Notes under the pieces: model-generated
What the model was told of the DNA's origin: nothing
Database searches by the model: none
What the model saw: only the letters and a program-made list of their open reading frames with translations
Shown: one piece after another, positions 43,446 through 52,000 of the stretch
How the letters are laid out: the number at the start of each line of letters is the position of its first letter
Position numbering within the stretch: position 1 is the first letter of the stretch
Made by a program: the position numbers and the translations under genes
Assembly (NCBI RefSeq): GCF_016863395.1
Contig: NZ_BOOU01000059.1
Coordinates: 62,001 to 126,000, forward strand
Source: Sphaerisporangium rufum
GTDB taxonomy: Bacteria; Actinomycetota; Actinomycetes; Streptosporangiales; Streptosporangiaceae
DNA: 64,000 nucleotides
Direction of reading: 5' to 3'

Positions 43446-43885
43446 ATCTGCGACAGCCTCTCCAGGATGGGCGCCGCCGCCCGCAGCGTCGTGCGCTCCT
43501 CCGGCGTCAGCTCGCCCAGCCGCTGGACCAGCCACGCCTCCTTGCGCCGGCGCTCCTCCCGGAGGAGCACCCGGCCCTCCTCGGTCAGGCTGACCGTCAC
43601 CTGCCGCCGGTCGGTCGCATGCGCGGTCCGGTCGAGCAACCCTCGCTCCTCCAGTGCGGCGATCACCCGGGTCATCGAAGGAGGCTGCATTTTTTCGAGC
43701 TCGGCCAACGCGCCAGGGGTTATCCCGGAATGCCGTTCTACCGCCACGAGCGTCGCGAGCTGGGTGGGCGTCAGCGAGTGCGCCCCGGACTGCCGCCGCA
43801 GCCGTCTGTTCAGCCGGGCCAGCGACACGCGCAGGGCCGCGGCGAGCCGGGCGTCGCCGCCACTTTGATCCGTCAGGGGTTCCAT
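43442..43885 (-). CDS. MarR family transcriptional regulator
   Basis: 147 residues with the MarR winged helix (SLTPTQLATLVAVERHSGITPGALAELEKMQPPSMTRVIAALEERGLLDRTAHATDRRQVTVSLTEEGRVLL), including the DRRQV wing. In-frame ATGs at 43885 and 43897 precede it; 43885 (MEPLTDQSGG) is chosen because AATGAT lies 7 bases upstream. A 21-bp palindrome just upstream is its probable own operator. It leads the MarR-MFS operon. Confidence 0.9.
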   Translation of the reverse strand: MEPLTDQSGGDARLAAALRVSLARLNRRLRRQSGAHSLTPTQLATLVAVERHSGITPGALAELEKMQPPSMTRVIAALEERGLLDRTAHATDRRQVTVSLTEEGRVLLREERRRKEAWLVQRLGELTPEERTTLRAAAPILERLSQM

Positions 43886-43908
43886 CACCAAAATCATTAG
43901 CACGAGTC

Positions 43909-43929
43909 ATAGTTACCCTTGCTAACTAT
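43909..43929. promoter_or_regulatory. MarR operator: ATAGTTA-7-TAACTAT
   Basis: Perfect 7-bp inverted arms around CCCTTGC, 24 bases upstream of the MarR start and overlapping AT-rich promoter sequence. TTAGCnnnnGTAA-like sites are typical for MarR dimers, so autorepression of the marR-MFS operon is likely. Confidence 0.7.
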
Positions 43930-44216
43930 ATTGGAGCCCCAGGTATTCCGTCCACCACGGGCCGGTCAAGGTCCGCCGCCCCGCCGCCGGCGGACCGGAC
44001 GATCGCATCGTGCGCGCCAGGCGGGAGGGCGGCGGAAGCACCGGCGCGACCTCGATCTCATCCGATCGGACCAGGGGAACGACATCACCACCCGCCCCTT
44101 GGGTGGCGATTTCGTTCCCCCGCTCACCTGCCCCCGGCCGCCGCCTTCCCCGCCGCCGTTCCCCGTGATCGGCGCCCGCACCCGGCGCGCCCGCCCGGAA
44201 TACTCGGCCGACGGCC
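43930..44216. other. Gap between MarR promoter and VOC gene; no gene
   Basis: Nothing coding is supported. The main structure is the long hairpin at 44074-44120. The rest is GC-rich spacer. Confidence 0.5.
44074..44120 (-). terminator. Long hairpin downstream of AraC-VOC operon
   Basis: GGGGAACGA (44074-44082) pairs with TCGTTCCCC (44112-44120), and the inner CATCACCACCC pairs with GGGTGGCGATT with two mismatches, leaving a 7-base loop. It is 97 bases past the VOC stop and is the only candidate terminator for that transcript. Confidence 0.55.
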
Positions 44217-44645
44217 TCAGCCGGCGTCCAGGGGCCGGAACTCCTTCTTCTCGACCAGGACCAGCCAGTTGCCCGAGTCGTCGCGGATGATGGCCTCGGT
44301 GCCGTACGGCCGGTCCGCCGGTTCCTGCACGAACTCCACGCCCTTGGCGCTGAGTTCCTGGAACGTCTTGTGGCAGTCATCGACCTGCAGGCCCAGCGCG
44401 CCGAGGTGCCCCTTGCCGAGTTCCCGGCGGACGAAGGCGGCGGCCTCCTGGTCCAGCGGCGGCCCCGGCGGCCGCAGGGTGATCTCCAGCTCCGGGTGGT
44501 CGGGGTGGTTGACGGTGATCCAGCGGAATCCGTCGCCCATCACGGCGTCGGTGTTGACGACGAAGCCGAGCTTGTCGACGTAGAAGTCACGGCTCCGTTC
44601 CTGGTCCAGGGACCAGACGGTGACCAGCGAGACGTTGGTAATCAT
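44217..44645 (-). CDS. VOC/glyoxalase-like protein
   Basis: 142 residues: MITNVSLVTVWSLDQERSRDFYVDKLGFVVNTDAVMGDGFRWITVNHPDHPELEITL, then LGALGLQVDDCHKTFQELSAKGVEFVQEPADRPYGTEAIIRDDSGNWLVLVEKKEF. One bleomycin-resistance/glyoxalase fold with metal-type Glu positions. It lies 10 bases after the AraC gene and also has its own TAGCCT leaderless element inside the end of that gene. The AraC protein probably regulates it. Confidence 0.9.
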   Translation of the reverse strand: MITNVSLVTVWSLDQERSRDFYVDKLGFVVNTDAVMGDGFRWITVNHPDHPELEITLRPPGPPLDQEAAAFVRRELGKGHLGALGLQVDDCHKTFQELSAKGVEFVQEPADRPYGTEAIIRDDSGNWLVLVEKKEFRPLDAG

Positions 44646-44652
44646 GCGGCCG

Positions 44653-44658
44653 AGGCTA
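44653..44658 (-). promoter_or_regulatory. Leaderless -10 (TAGCCT) for VOC gene
   Basis: TAGCCT, 7 bases, then ATG at 44645, overlapping the 3' end of the AraC gene. Confidence 0.55.
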
Positions 44659-45159
44659 TTGCCCCAGTTCACCGCCGGGCTTCTCCGGAATTGCACAACC
44701 GGGCCCGGCGGCCCGGCCGGGCGATGCGGTGCCGCGCAGGTCCAGCGCGCCGCGCATGAACAGGAAGCACCCCGGCACCCGCGGTCCGCCATGCGCCGCC
44801 CACCGGTCCCGGTACGCGCTCGGGCTCTCGCCGACCAGCCGGGTGAACTTCGCGGAGAACGAGCCGAGGCTGCTGAAGCCCACCGTCATGCACACTTCGG
44901 TGATGGTGAGGTTGGCCAGCCGCAGCAGATCCTGGGCGCGCTCCAGGCGCCGGCGGGTCAGGTAGCGCATCGGGGTCTCCCCGTAGGCGGCCTCGAAGCA
45001 GCGGACGAAGTAGAACTTGGAGATCCCGGCGGTGGCGGCCAGCGCGGCGAGGTCGAGATCGGCGTGGTACTCGCGGTCGATGCGGTCCCGGGCGTGGCGC
45101 AGGTGCGGCAGCAGTTCCACCGGCACCGCGCGCCGGGTCCGCCGCTCGTCCAGGACCAT
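44656..45159 (-). CDS. AraC family transcriptional regulator (short, HTH first)
   Basis: 167 residues. The double AraC HTH is at the N-terminus (LDLAALAATAGISKFYFVRCFEAAYGETPMRYLTRRRLERAQDLLRLANLTITEVCMTVGFSSLGSFSAKFTRLVGESPSAYRDRW) with a short C-terminal tail, so there is no separate ligand domain. The ATG at 45159 is 6 bases after a TAGGGT element. Such short AraC proteins are commonly followed by a VOC gene, as here, and the pair probably forms one stress-response unit. Confidence 0.9.
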   Translation of the reverse strand: MVLDERRTRRAVPVELLPHLRHARDRIDREYHADLDLAALAATAGISKFYFVRCFEAAYGETPMRYLTRRRLERAQDLLRLANLTITEVCMTVGFSSLGSFSAKFTRLVGESPSAYRDRWAAHGGPRVPGCFLFMRGALDLRGTASPGRAAGPGCAIPEKPGGELGQ

Positions 45160-45165
45160 GCCCCG

Positions 45166-45171
45166 ACCCTA
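45166..45171 (-). promoter_or_regulatory. Leaderless -10 (TAGGGT) for AraC gene
   Basis: TAGGGT on the minus strand, 6 bases, then ATG at 45159. Confidence 0.55.
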
Positions 45172-45390
45172 ACCGTTCCGCCGCCCCGGGCACGGCCACC
45201 GGGCGCGACCGGATGCTCCATCGCCCGCGGGCACGCACCCAAGACACCGGACCGGGCCGGCTCCCTGGTGAACATGGAGAAATCCGGCCCGCAGTTCCGC
45301 GTCATCTACAACAGATGGCGATTCACCGGACTAAAGCCGTCGGCGCCCACCAGAGATTCCGGCGGAAAACCTCCGCCGATGACTCTTCAC

Positions 45391-45428
45391 CGGGCGGCCG
45401 GCGTTCGAAGCACCGCGCCGGCCGCCCG
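45391..45428. terminator. Orphan terminator-like hairpin in a divergent gap
   Basis: CGGGCGGCCGGCG (45391-45403) pairs perfectly with CGCCGGCCGCCCG (45416-45428). Both flanking genes are transcribed away from it, so it terminates no annotated gene. It could end an unannotated small RNA or insulate the two promoters. Confidence 0.45.
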
Positions 45429-45534
45429 TTCCCGATAAGCCGGCCGCCCTTTTCCCACGTCACCGCGAGGCGCGGGCGGACCGAGCGGGGCGCGGAGCGT
45501 CCATCGACGGCCAGAGCCGCCCCTAGCAGGCAAT

Positions 45535-45554
45535 TGTCCAAGTGTTCTTGGACA
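45535..45554. promoter_or_regulatory. 20-bp perfect palindrome upstream of secreted protein gene
   Basis: TGTCCAAGTGTTCTTGGACA has 8-bp arms around TGTT. It is followed at 45556-45565 by TGTTCGGACA, repeating the right half. It lies about 100 bases before the ATG at 45657, well placed for a repressor or activator of that gene. Confidence 0.6.
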
Positions 45555-45656
45555 TTGTTCGGACATCGATCGGGCCGATCCGGCTTGGCGGCGCCGGGGT
45601 CGAGGCGTAAGAGTTGGACCCGGCACGAAACAGCCGAGAACCGGAAGAGGAATCAA

Positions 45657-46040
45657 ATGCGATTCATGAACAAGCTCACCGTCGCCACCGCGTCCGCCGC
45701 CGCCATCGGTTTCATTTCGGCGCCGGCATATGCGGCGGCCCCCGTTTCCACCGCCACCGCGAATTCCACCATGACCGCCGTTCCGGCGGCCGCCGCCACC
45801 CTTCAGGGCGGCGGAGTGGTGCGCGGCAAGACGGGGTGCTTCAGCTACTCCTACAGCGAGCGCGGCACCCACAGCGTGACCGTCTACTACCACAACCGCT
45901 GCAAGCACACGAAGCCGATCAAGATCCGCGTCGCCCGCACCAAGGACGCCTGCCTGTGGGTCAAGGGCGGCGACTACGGCAAGCGCAAGTTCAACGGGCC
46001 CAACCCCTACATCCAGTCCATCAAGTCCAAGTTCTGCTGA
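45657..46040 (+). CDS. Small secreted cysteine-containing protein
   Basis: 127 residues. A signal peptide (MRFMNKLTVATASAAAIGFISAPAYA) precedes a mature domain with VRGKTGCFSYSYSERGTHSVTVYYHNRCKHTKPIKIRVARTKDACLWVKGGDYGKRKF and a final Cys. The four cysteines probably make two disulfides, and the domain is very basic and beta-rich. It recalls small secreted inhibitor-like or antimicrobial proteins of actinomycetes, but I cannot assign a family. AGAGGA lies 6-7 bases before the ATG. The palindrome upstream suggests specific regulation. Confidence 0.78.
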   Translation: MRFMNKLTVATASAAAIGFISAPAYAAAPVSTATANSTMTAVPAAAATLQGGGVVRGKTGCFSYSYSERGTHSVTVYYHNRCKHTKPIKIRVARTKDACLWVKGGDYGKRKFNGPNPYIQSIKSKFC

Positions 46041-46046
46041 GCGGAT

Positions 46047-46126
46047 CGGACGGCCGCCGGCGCACGCCGGCGGCCGTCCGCCCGTCCCGGTGTGCCGGGC
46101 CCGGCCCACGGGGGCGGGCCCGGCAC
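46047..46126 (+). terminator. Double terminator hairpin after secreted protein gene
   Basis: First stem: 16 bp, CGGACGGCCGCCGGCG (46047-46062) against 46065-46080 with a 2-base loop. Second stem: GTGCCGGGCCCG-type 12 bp, 46092-46103 against 46115-46126. The first starts 6 bases after the stop. Confidence 0.8.
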
Positions 46127-46832
46127 GCCCTTGCCCGAGGCGACCCGGGATCCTCCTCCCACAAGCAGCCCGGCGAAGATCGGCGGCCTGCTGGAACGGG
46201 ACCGCACATCACTGAGCCGGCCGCTGGACATGCTCACGACCGCCGGCCACCTGGAGTACGCCCGGGATCCGCTGCAGGAACGGCGTCCAGTGATCACTGT
46301 CGCCGATCCCATCATCCGCTTCCACAACCTGATCACGGTACCCAAGCGGGACCTGGTGGAAACCGGAGGCGCCCGGCAGGCCTGGGAGGAGTCACGGTCC
46401 ACCTTCGTGTCCCGAATCCTGGGGCCGCATTTCGAACAATGCTGCCGTGACTGGCTATGCCGCGCCGACCGGGACATCCGCGGGGGCGCGAGCACCGTCG
46501 CCGCCACCGTCGTCAACGATCAGGCGGGACACGCCAAGCACGAGATCGACGTCGTCGCGCTCGACCGCCAGGCCGGCCGGGCCAGGATAGGGATGCTGGG
46601 GGAGGCGAAGGCCACCCTGACACGCCGGGGGCCGGCCGACCTGGATCGGCTGCTCCACGTCAAGGAGCTCCTGGGCGCGCGGGGACACGATGTCACCGCC
46701 ACCCGGCTCGCCGTCTTCTCCATGGAGGGTTTCCACCCGGACCTCGTGTCGTCGGCACGCCGGCGCGGCGACGTGCTCCTGGTCGACCTCCCGGTCCTCT
46801 TCGGCGCGGACCCGCCGGTCGTCCCGGGCTGA
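46092..46832 (+). pseudogene. C-terminal remnant of a DUF234-type ATPase (AAA domain lost)
   Basis: From about 46164 the frame reads SSPAKIGGLLERDRTSLSRPLDMLTTAGHLEYARDPLQERRPVITVADPIIRFHN, the winged-helix part of prokaryotic AAA ATPases of the archaeal-ATPase/DUF234 group. The DUF234 PD-(D/E)XK-like domain follows (VVNDQAGHAKHEIDVVALDRQAGRARIGMLGEAKATLTRRG). The N-terminal P-loop ATPase part is missing; upstream is the terminator of another gene and low-complexity sequence, with no ribosome site. It is therefore a truncated relic, although the surviving nuclease-like frame is still open (246 codons from 46092). Confidence 0.7.
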
Positions 46833-46842
46833 TCCTTCATGG

Positions 46843-46870
46843 GCGCCGGCCGCCCGGTGGCGGCCGGCGC
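46843..46870. terminator. Terminator hairpin between DUF234 remnant and purine permease
   Basis: GCGCCGGCCGC (46843-46853) pairs with GCGGCCGGCGC (46860-46870) over a 6-base loop, between convergent reading frames. It serves the permease transcript. Confidence 0.75.
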
Positions 46871-46881
46871 GGCGCGCGGGA

Positions 46882-48354
46882 TCAGGCCAGGCCAAGGAGG
46901 ATCTTGACCGGGCCGATGGCGAAGTAGACGACGAACAGCGCGGTGACCAGCCACAGCAGCGGGTGGACCTCGCGGGCCTTGCCCTTGACCGCCTTGATCA
47001 GCACGTAGGAGATGAAACCGGCGCCGATGCCGTTGGAGATGCTGTAGGTGAAGGGCATCAGCACGATGGTGAGGAACGCCGGGATGGCGATCTCGTAGTC
47101 GTTGAAGTCGATCTCGCGGATCGCGGTCATCATCAGGAAGCCGACCACCACCAGCGCCGGGGCCGCGGCCTCGTACGGGACCACCTCGACCAGCGGCGAC
47201 AGGAACATCGCCAGCAGGAACAGCACGCCGGTGACCAGGCTGGCGAAGCCGGTGCGCGCGCCCTCGCCGACGCCGGCCGCCGACTCGATGTAGGTGGTGT
47301 TGGACGAGGTGCTCGCCGCGCCGCCCGTCACCGCGGCGACCGAGTCGACCAGCAGGATCTCCCGGGTGCGCGGCAGCGTGCCGTCCGGGGCGACCAGCCC
47401 GGCCTGGCCGCCGACGCCGACCACGGTGCCCATGGTGTCGAAGAAGTCGGTGATGAGCAGGGTGAAGACGAACAGCACCGCCAGCACCGCGCTGATCTTG
47501 GTGAACGAGCCGAACAGGCTGAACTGGCCGAGCAGCCCGAGGTCCGGCACGCCGACCACCTGTCCCGGCATGGTGGGCACGACCAGGCTCCAGCCCTGCG
47601 GGTTCTTGCCGGCCATGGACGGGCCGACCTTGGCGATCGCCTCGACGATGATGGCCAGGACCGTGGTGCCGACGATGCCGAGCAGGATGGCACCCTTCAC
47701 CTTGCGGGCGACCAGCAGCGCGGTGGCCAGCAGGCCGAGCACGAAGACGAAGATGGGCCAGCTGGTCAGCGCGCCGCCGATGCCCAGTTCCAGCGGGGTG
47801 CCGGCGGCCTTGCGGACGAAACCGGAGTCGACGAAGCCGATGAGCGCGATGAACAGGCCGATGCCGACGCTGATGGCCGTCTTCAGCTGGTTGGGGATGG
47901 CATGGAAGACCGCCGTGCGGAAGCCGGTCAGCACGAGGATCGTGATGACGATGCCCTCCAGCACGATCAGCCCCATCGCGTCCTCCCACGACATGGTGGA
48001 GGCGATGCCGAAGGCGACGAAGGCGTTCAGCCCGAGCCCGGCGGCCAGGGCGAACGGCACCTTGCCGACGATGCCCATCAGGATCGTCAACAGGCCGGCC
48101 GCCAGCGCGGTCGCCGCGGCGACCATGGCGGTGTTGGGCGCGCTCCCGTCACCGAGGTACTGGCCGTCGGCGTCCTTCACCGTTCCGATGATCAGCGGGT
48201 TCAGCACCACGATGTAGGCCATGGTGAAGAAGGTGGCGAGCCCGCCACGGATCTCCCGGCTCATGGTGGACCGGCGCTCGGAGATGTGGAAGTAACGGTC
48301 GAGCCGCCCGGCCAGGCCGGCCGGCGGTGGGGCGGGGGTGGTTGTCTCGCTCAC
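46882..48354 (-). CDS. NCS2 family purine permease (AzgA/PbuG, guanine-hypoxanthine type)
   Basis: 490 residues, about 13 membrane helices. Diagnostic segments are FFTMAYIVVLNPLIIG, PFALAAGLGLNAFVAFGIA, LITDFFDTMGTVVGVGGQAG and GGAASTSSNTTYIESAAGVGEGARTGFASLVTG, the AzgA subfamily substrate site. It imports adenine, guanine or hypoxanthine by proton symport. The start is GTG. Two similar palindromes lie 53-100 bases upstream and probably control it in response to purine. Confidence 0.93.
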   Translation of the reverse strand: MSETTTPAPPPAGLAGRLDRYFHISERRSTMSREIRGGLATFFTMAYIVVLNPLIIGTVKDADGQYLGDGSAPNTAMVAAATALAAGLLTILMGIVGKVPFALAAGLGLNAFVAFGIASTMSWEDAMGLIVLEGIVITILVLTGFRTAVFHAIPNQLKTAISVGIGLFIALIGFVDSGFVRKAAGTPLELGIGGALTSWPIFVFVLGLLATALLVARKVKGAILLGIVGTTVLAIIVEAIAKVGPSMAGKNPQGWSLVVPTMPGQVVGVPDLGLLGQFSLFGSFTKISAVLAVLFVFTLLITDFFDTMGTVVGVGGQAGLVAPDGTLPRTREILLVDSVAAVTGGAASTSSNTTYIESAAGVGEGARTGFASLVTGVLFLLAMFLSPLVEVVPYEAAAPALVVVGFLMMTAIREIDFNDYEIAIPAFLTIVLMPFTYSISNGIGAGFISYVLIKAVKGKAREVHPLLWLVTALFVVYFAIGPVKILLGLA

Positions 48355-48406
48355 GCGGGCAGAGTGGCAGGCGGTATCACAGTCCGGAAGACCCCTGACG
48401 CGCTCG

Positions 48407-48454
48407 TGGTCCGATCGAGACCAAGCTGTATGGCTTGTGGTCAGATCGTGACCA
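48407..48454. promoter_or_regulatory. Two operator copies TGGTCnGATCGnGACCA upstream of purine permease
   Basis: TGGTCCGATCGAGACCA (48407-48423) and TGGTCAGATCGTGACCA (48438-48454) agree at 15 of 17 positions; each has TGGTC/GACCA arms. Their centres are 31 bp apart, three helical turns, so two dimers could bind on one face. The pair lies between the divergent permease and DUF2530 genes. Confidence 0.75.
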
Positions 48455-48523
48455 ATTTATGGACATTTCGGATGCGCGAAAAGGCTACCCGACCCACCGC
48501 GCACCATGGCAAACGCTCTCGCC

Positions 48524-48529
48524 TAGGCT
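48524..48529 (+). promoter_or_regulatory. Leaderless -10 (TAGGCT) for DUF2530 gene
   Basis: TAGGCT, 7 bases, then GTG at 48537. It fixes the start of a gene whose frame is open for another 34 codons upstream. Confidence 0.65.
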
Positions 48530-48536
48530 GGAACCC

Positions 48537-48884
48537 GTGAATGTGCCGCGCCCCCCGGATGACCCGGCTCCGCTGGAGACGAACGACACCGTCACCGTCC
48601 TCGCCGGGACCGGCCTGTGGGTGATCGCCCTGGTCGTGCTGCTGGCCGCCGGACCGCCGGCCGGCCACGAGTGGTGGATCTGGACCTGCGTGGCCGGCGT
48701 CGGCCTGGGCCTGTTCGGCTGCCTGTTCATCCGCCACCTCGACCGCCGGCGGGCTCAGGGCGGCGGCGACACCGCCCCGCACCCCGCGCCGGCCGTCCCG
48801 GACCCGGCCGGCCCGCCCGCGCCCCGCACCCCGGCCGCCGCCGAACCCGGCGAGGACCCGGTACGCGGCCCGGCCACCCCCTGA
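48537..48884 (+). CDS. DUF2530 membrane protein
   Basis: 115 residues: MNVPRPPDDPAPLETNDTVTVLAGTGLWVIALVVLLAAG, then HEWWIWTCVAGVGLGLFGCLFIRHLDRRR. Two membrane helices and the PLETNDT motif are the DUF2530 signature. The Pro/Ala-rich tail is variable. The start is GTG 48537, supported by the TAGGCT element. The family is actinobacterial and of unknown function. Confidence 0.9.
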   Translation: MNVPRPPDDPAPLETNDTVTVLAGTGLWVIALVVLLAAGPPAGHEWWIWTCVAGVGLGLFGCLFIRHLDRRRAQGGGDTAPHPAPAVPDPAGPPAPRTPAAAEPGEDPVRGPATP

Positions 48885-49016
48885 ACGACCGGTGCGCAGC
48901 CGCCGGCACCCGCCGGCCAGGTGCCACCGTCCGCCGGTCCCTGGTCAGGGCGGTGCCGGACGGACAGAACAGGGCGTCCTGACCGCGTCGGGGCACCGCG
49001 GGCCGGCGGACCCGCG

Positions 49017-52000
49017 CTAGCCGTTCAGGTCGGCCTCGGCGAGCAGCAGGGGCACCGCGGCCGGATCGCGCAGCAGGGCGGCGACGGCCAGCCGGTCGCC
49101 CCACTGGCCGGTCGCCCAGGCCAGCCCGCGGGCCAGCCCGTCCACCCCGCTCGCGTGCACGGCCCCCTCGAAGAACCGCCAGGCCACCGGCACGCCGTCC
49201 ACCCGCAGCTCCGCGTGGTGCACGTACGCCGCGGGCGCGGCGGGCAGCAGCGAGCGCACCTCGGCCGGCACCGGCCGCTCCTGGCCGGCGGAGGTGACCT
49301 CGCCGGCCACCTCCTCGCCGGCCACCGGCAGGTCCAGCAGCTCCGACAGCGCCTCGGCCAGGTCGAACGGCGCCAGCACCAGCGGCCGGGCCGCGACCAG
49401 GGGCAGCAGGTCGGGCGCCTCCACCACGACCGGGCCGCCCGCGGCGGCGAGCCCGGCCAGCGGCGGGCCGCCGTTCCCGCCGGTCACGTGCCCGTCGTCG
49501 GCGTCGGCGACGACGATCTCACCGGCCAGCACCGCCCGCACCGCGGCCGGCGGCGCGACCCGGGCCGGTTCCACCGCGGCCAGCGCGATCCACAGCGACC
49601 GCAGCTGCGCCCGGTCCACCTCCAGCGACGGATCGGCCAGCAGCTCCAGCAGCTCGTCCGGGCCGCCGTGCGCGGCCAGCAGGTCGGCCAGCGTGGTGCG
49701 CACGCCCATCATGGCGAGCGCACCCTCGTCCAGGCCGGCCGGCGCGTCCCCGTACAGCCCGTACAGCAGCGGGTCGCCGCCGGGCAGCCGCAGCGACGTG
49801 GGCCGGCGGCTGGCGAGCACCGGGTGGCGCGACAGCCACCAGGACGTGTACGAGGGGGCCTCGACGACCTGCCCGTCGACCAGGGCGCGCAGCGGCTGCA
49901 GGGCGGCCCGCAGCGGCGGCCTGGTCAGCAGGGCCAGCGCGGCGGGCCAGTCGGCCACGTACTCGAGGTCACGGACCGCGGTGAACTCGCGGGCGACCGG
50001 CGGGACGTCGCCGGCGGGCAGCACGTCCAGCACGTGCTCCAGCCACTCGTCCTCGGCGTCCAGCTCGTGGTCGCACTCGTCCGGGTCGAGCAGCACGTCC
50101 TCGTCGTTGACCACGGCGAACCCGTCCAGCACGCCGGTGGCCGACAGCACCCGGGAGCCGTACCGCTCCACCAGGTCCGGGGCGGCCACCCCGAACGGCA
50201 CGTCCTGGTCGATCAGCCGGGCCAGCGAGCCGTCGCCGAGCAGCAGCTCGCCCGCGGGGTAGAGCTCGCCGTCCGCGCCGCGCAGTGCCAGCGCCGACAG
50301 CCACGGCGCCTCCCCCGGGGCCAGCCCGGCCGCGTCCACCAGTGCCAGCACCGCCTGGGCCACCGGCTCGGGATCGGCACTGTCCAGCGACTCGGCGACG
50401 GTGGCCCGGGTGAGCGGGTCGGCCAGCACCCCGCGCGGGGTGGCCTCGGCGGCGCCGAGCCGCAGCAGCAGCGGGTGGGCGGCCTCGGGGTGCACGACGC
50501 GCAGCCCGAGCGGGCCGAGGGCGGCCGGGTCCAGCCCGGACCCGTCGGCGAGCAGCAGCGTGCCGCGCGCCCCGCGCACCAGCCGGCCGTCGGCCAGCGG
50601 CACCGGCAGCGCGCCGAGCGCCTCGGGATCGTCGGCGGGCAGCACCTCGTACAGCGACCGCCACCAGGCCGGCGTGCGGTCCTCGACGGCCTCGCCGGAC
50701 AGCATGTCGATCACGTCGGCGAGCTCGACCCGCCGCACGCCGAGCGCGGCCAGCGCCGGATGGCGGGACGCCCAGCCGGCCGCGAGCACGCCGGGCACCA
50801 TCGGCGCGACCAGGGCGAGGAATTCGGCCGTCCCGGCGACGGCCGCGGCCTGCCGGCCGGCCACCAGGAAGGCGCCGCCGGCCGCCGGGCCGGGGACGGC
50901 GTCGGCGGGCGGGGAGAGGGCGGGCAGCAGCGGGGTGCCGGGCAGCCGGCGCAGCACCGCCCGGCGGATCGCCGCGTCCAGCTCGCCCTTGCCCATCAGG
51001 CCGGGCACCAGGTCGAGCAGGCGCGGCGTCCGCGGCAGCTCGCCGAGCAGCCGGACGTAGGTCTCGGCGGCCCGCTCCACCAGGAAGTCGGTCAGCGGGC
51101 CGGCCGCGACGTGCCGCCGGTCGGTGGCCAGCGGGAAGGTGGCGATGAGCAGCGCGGGCAGGTCGAGCGGCTCGTCGCTCGGCGTGGGGCCGTGCACGAC
51201 CGGCGCCACGTCCCTGGGCAGCCGACCGTGGCCTTCCTCGGGCACCGCCCAGCGGACCAGCCAGCGCGGCCGGGCCCGCTCCTCGGTGGGGCGGTCGGCG
51301 AACAGCTCGGCCACCTGCTCGGCGGTGAACGTGCCGGCCTCCTCCAGCACCCGCCACCCGGCGGCGGTGAGCGTGCGGGTACGGCCGTCCACCTCGATCT
51401 CGATGGCGGCCAGCGCCGGCATGGCCAGCGGCAGCGCTGGCCCGGCCTCGTCCAGCATCTGGCGGACCGCCTGCTCGGCGGTCTTGTCGCGCAGCGGCAG
51501 CCGGACGACGGTGTCGAAGCCGTCCGGGACCGGCACGGCGCCCGCGGCGAACGGCAGGCGCAGCAGCGGGACGTGCCCGCCGCGCTCGGCGAGCCGCCCG
51601 GCCAGCGCGGGCTCGGCGGCGACCAGCGCGGTGGTCTCGGCCCGGGACCAGCGCACCGCGCCGGTGGCCCGGGACGCGACCAGCGGCTCGTCGGTCACCG
51701 TCACCACGGCCGCGAAGCCGACACCGAACCGGCCGATCGACCCGGCCTCGTCGCGCTTGGCCGAGACGCGGAGCGTCGCCAGCCCTTCCACCCCGCCCTG
51801 GTCCAGCGGGGCACCGGTGTTGGCGGCGGTGAGGACGCCGTCGGCCAGGGTGAGCCGCAGCCGGCCGGGCACGCCGGCCCGCAGGGCCGCGTCCGCCGCG
51901 TTCTGCGCCAGCTCCACGATCAGCCGGTCGCGGTACCCGCCGAGCGCGAAGTCCTCCTCGGCGTTCGCGTCCTCGCGGAACCGCGCGGGCGAGGCCGTCC

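Larger units (their letters stand above)
45172..45656. other. 485-base divergent gap with orphan hairpins and a palindrome
   Basis: No confident gene. A weak 54-residue plus-strand frame begins at ATG 45273 (MEKSGPQFRVIYNRWRFTGL) without ribosome site. Two hairpins follow (45361-45377 GGCGGA/TCCGCC; 45391-45428 with 13-bp perfect arms). A 20-bp palindrome at 45535-45554 precedes the secreted protein gene. Base composition is mixed, less GC-rich at 45270-45340. Confidence 0.45.

Noticed and set aside
40244-48354. Defence island or prophage
   Set aside because: A lone Rpn-like gene and one ATPase remnant are present, but there are no restriction, toxin-antitoxin, integrase or phage structural genes, and the surrounding genes are ordinary regulators and transporters.
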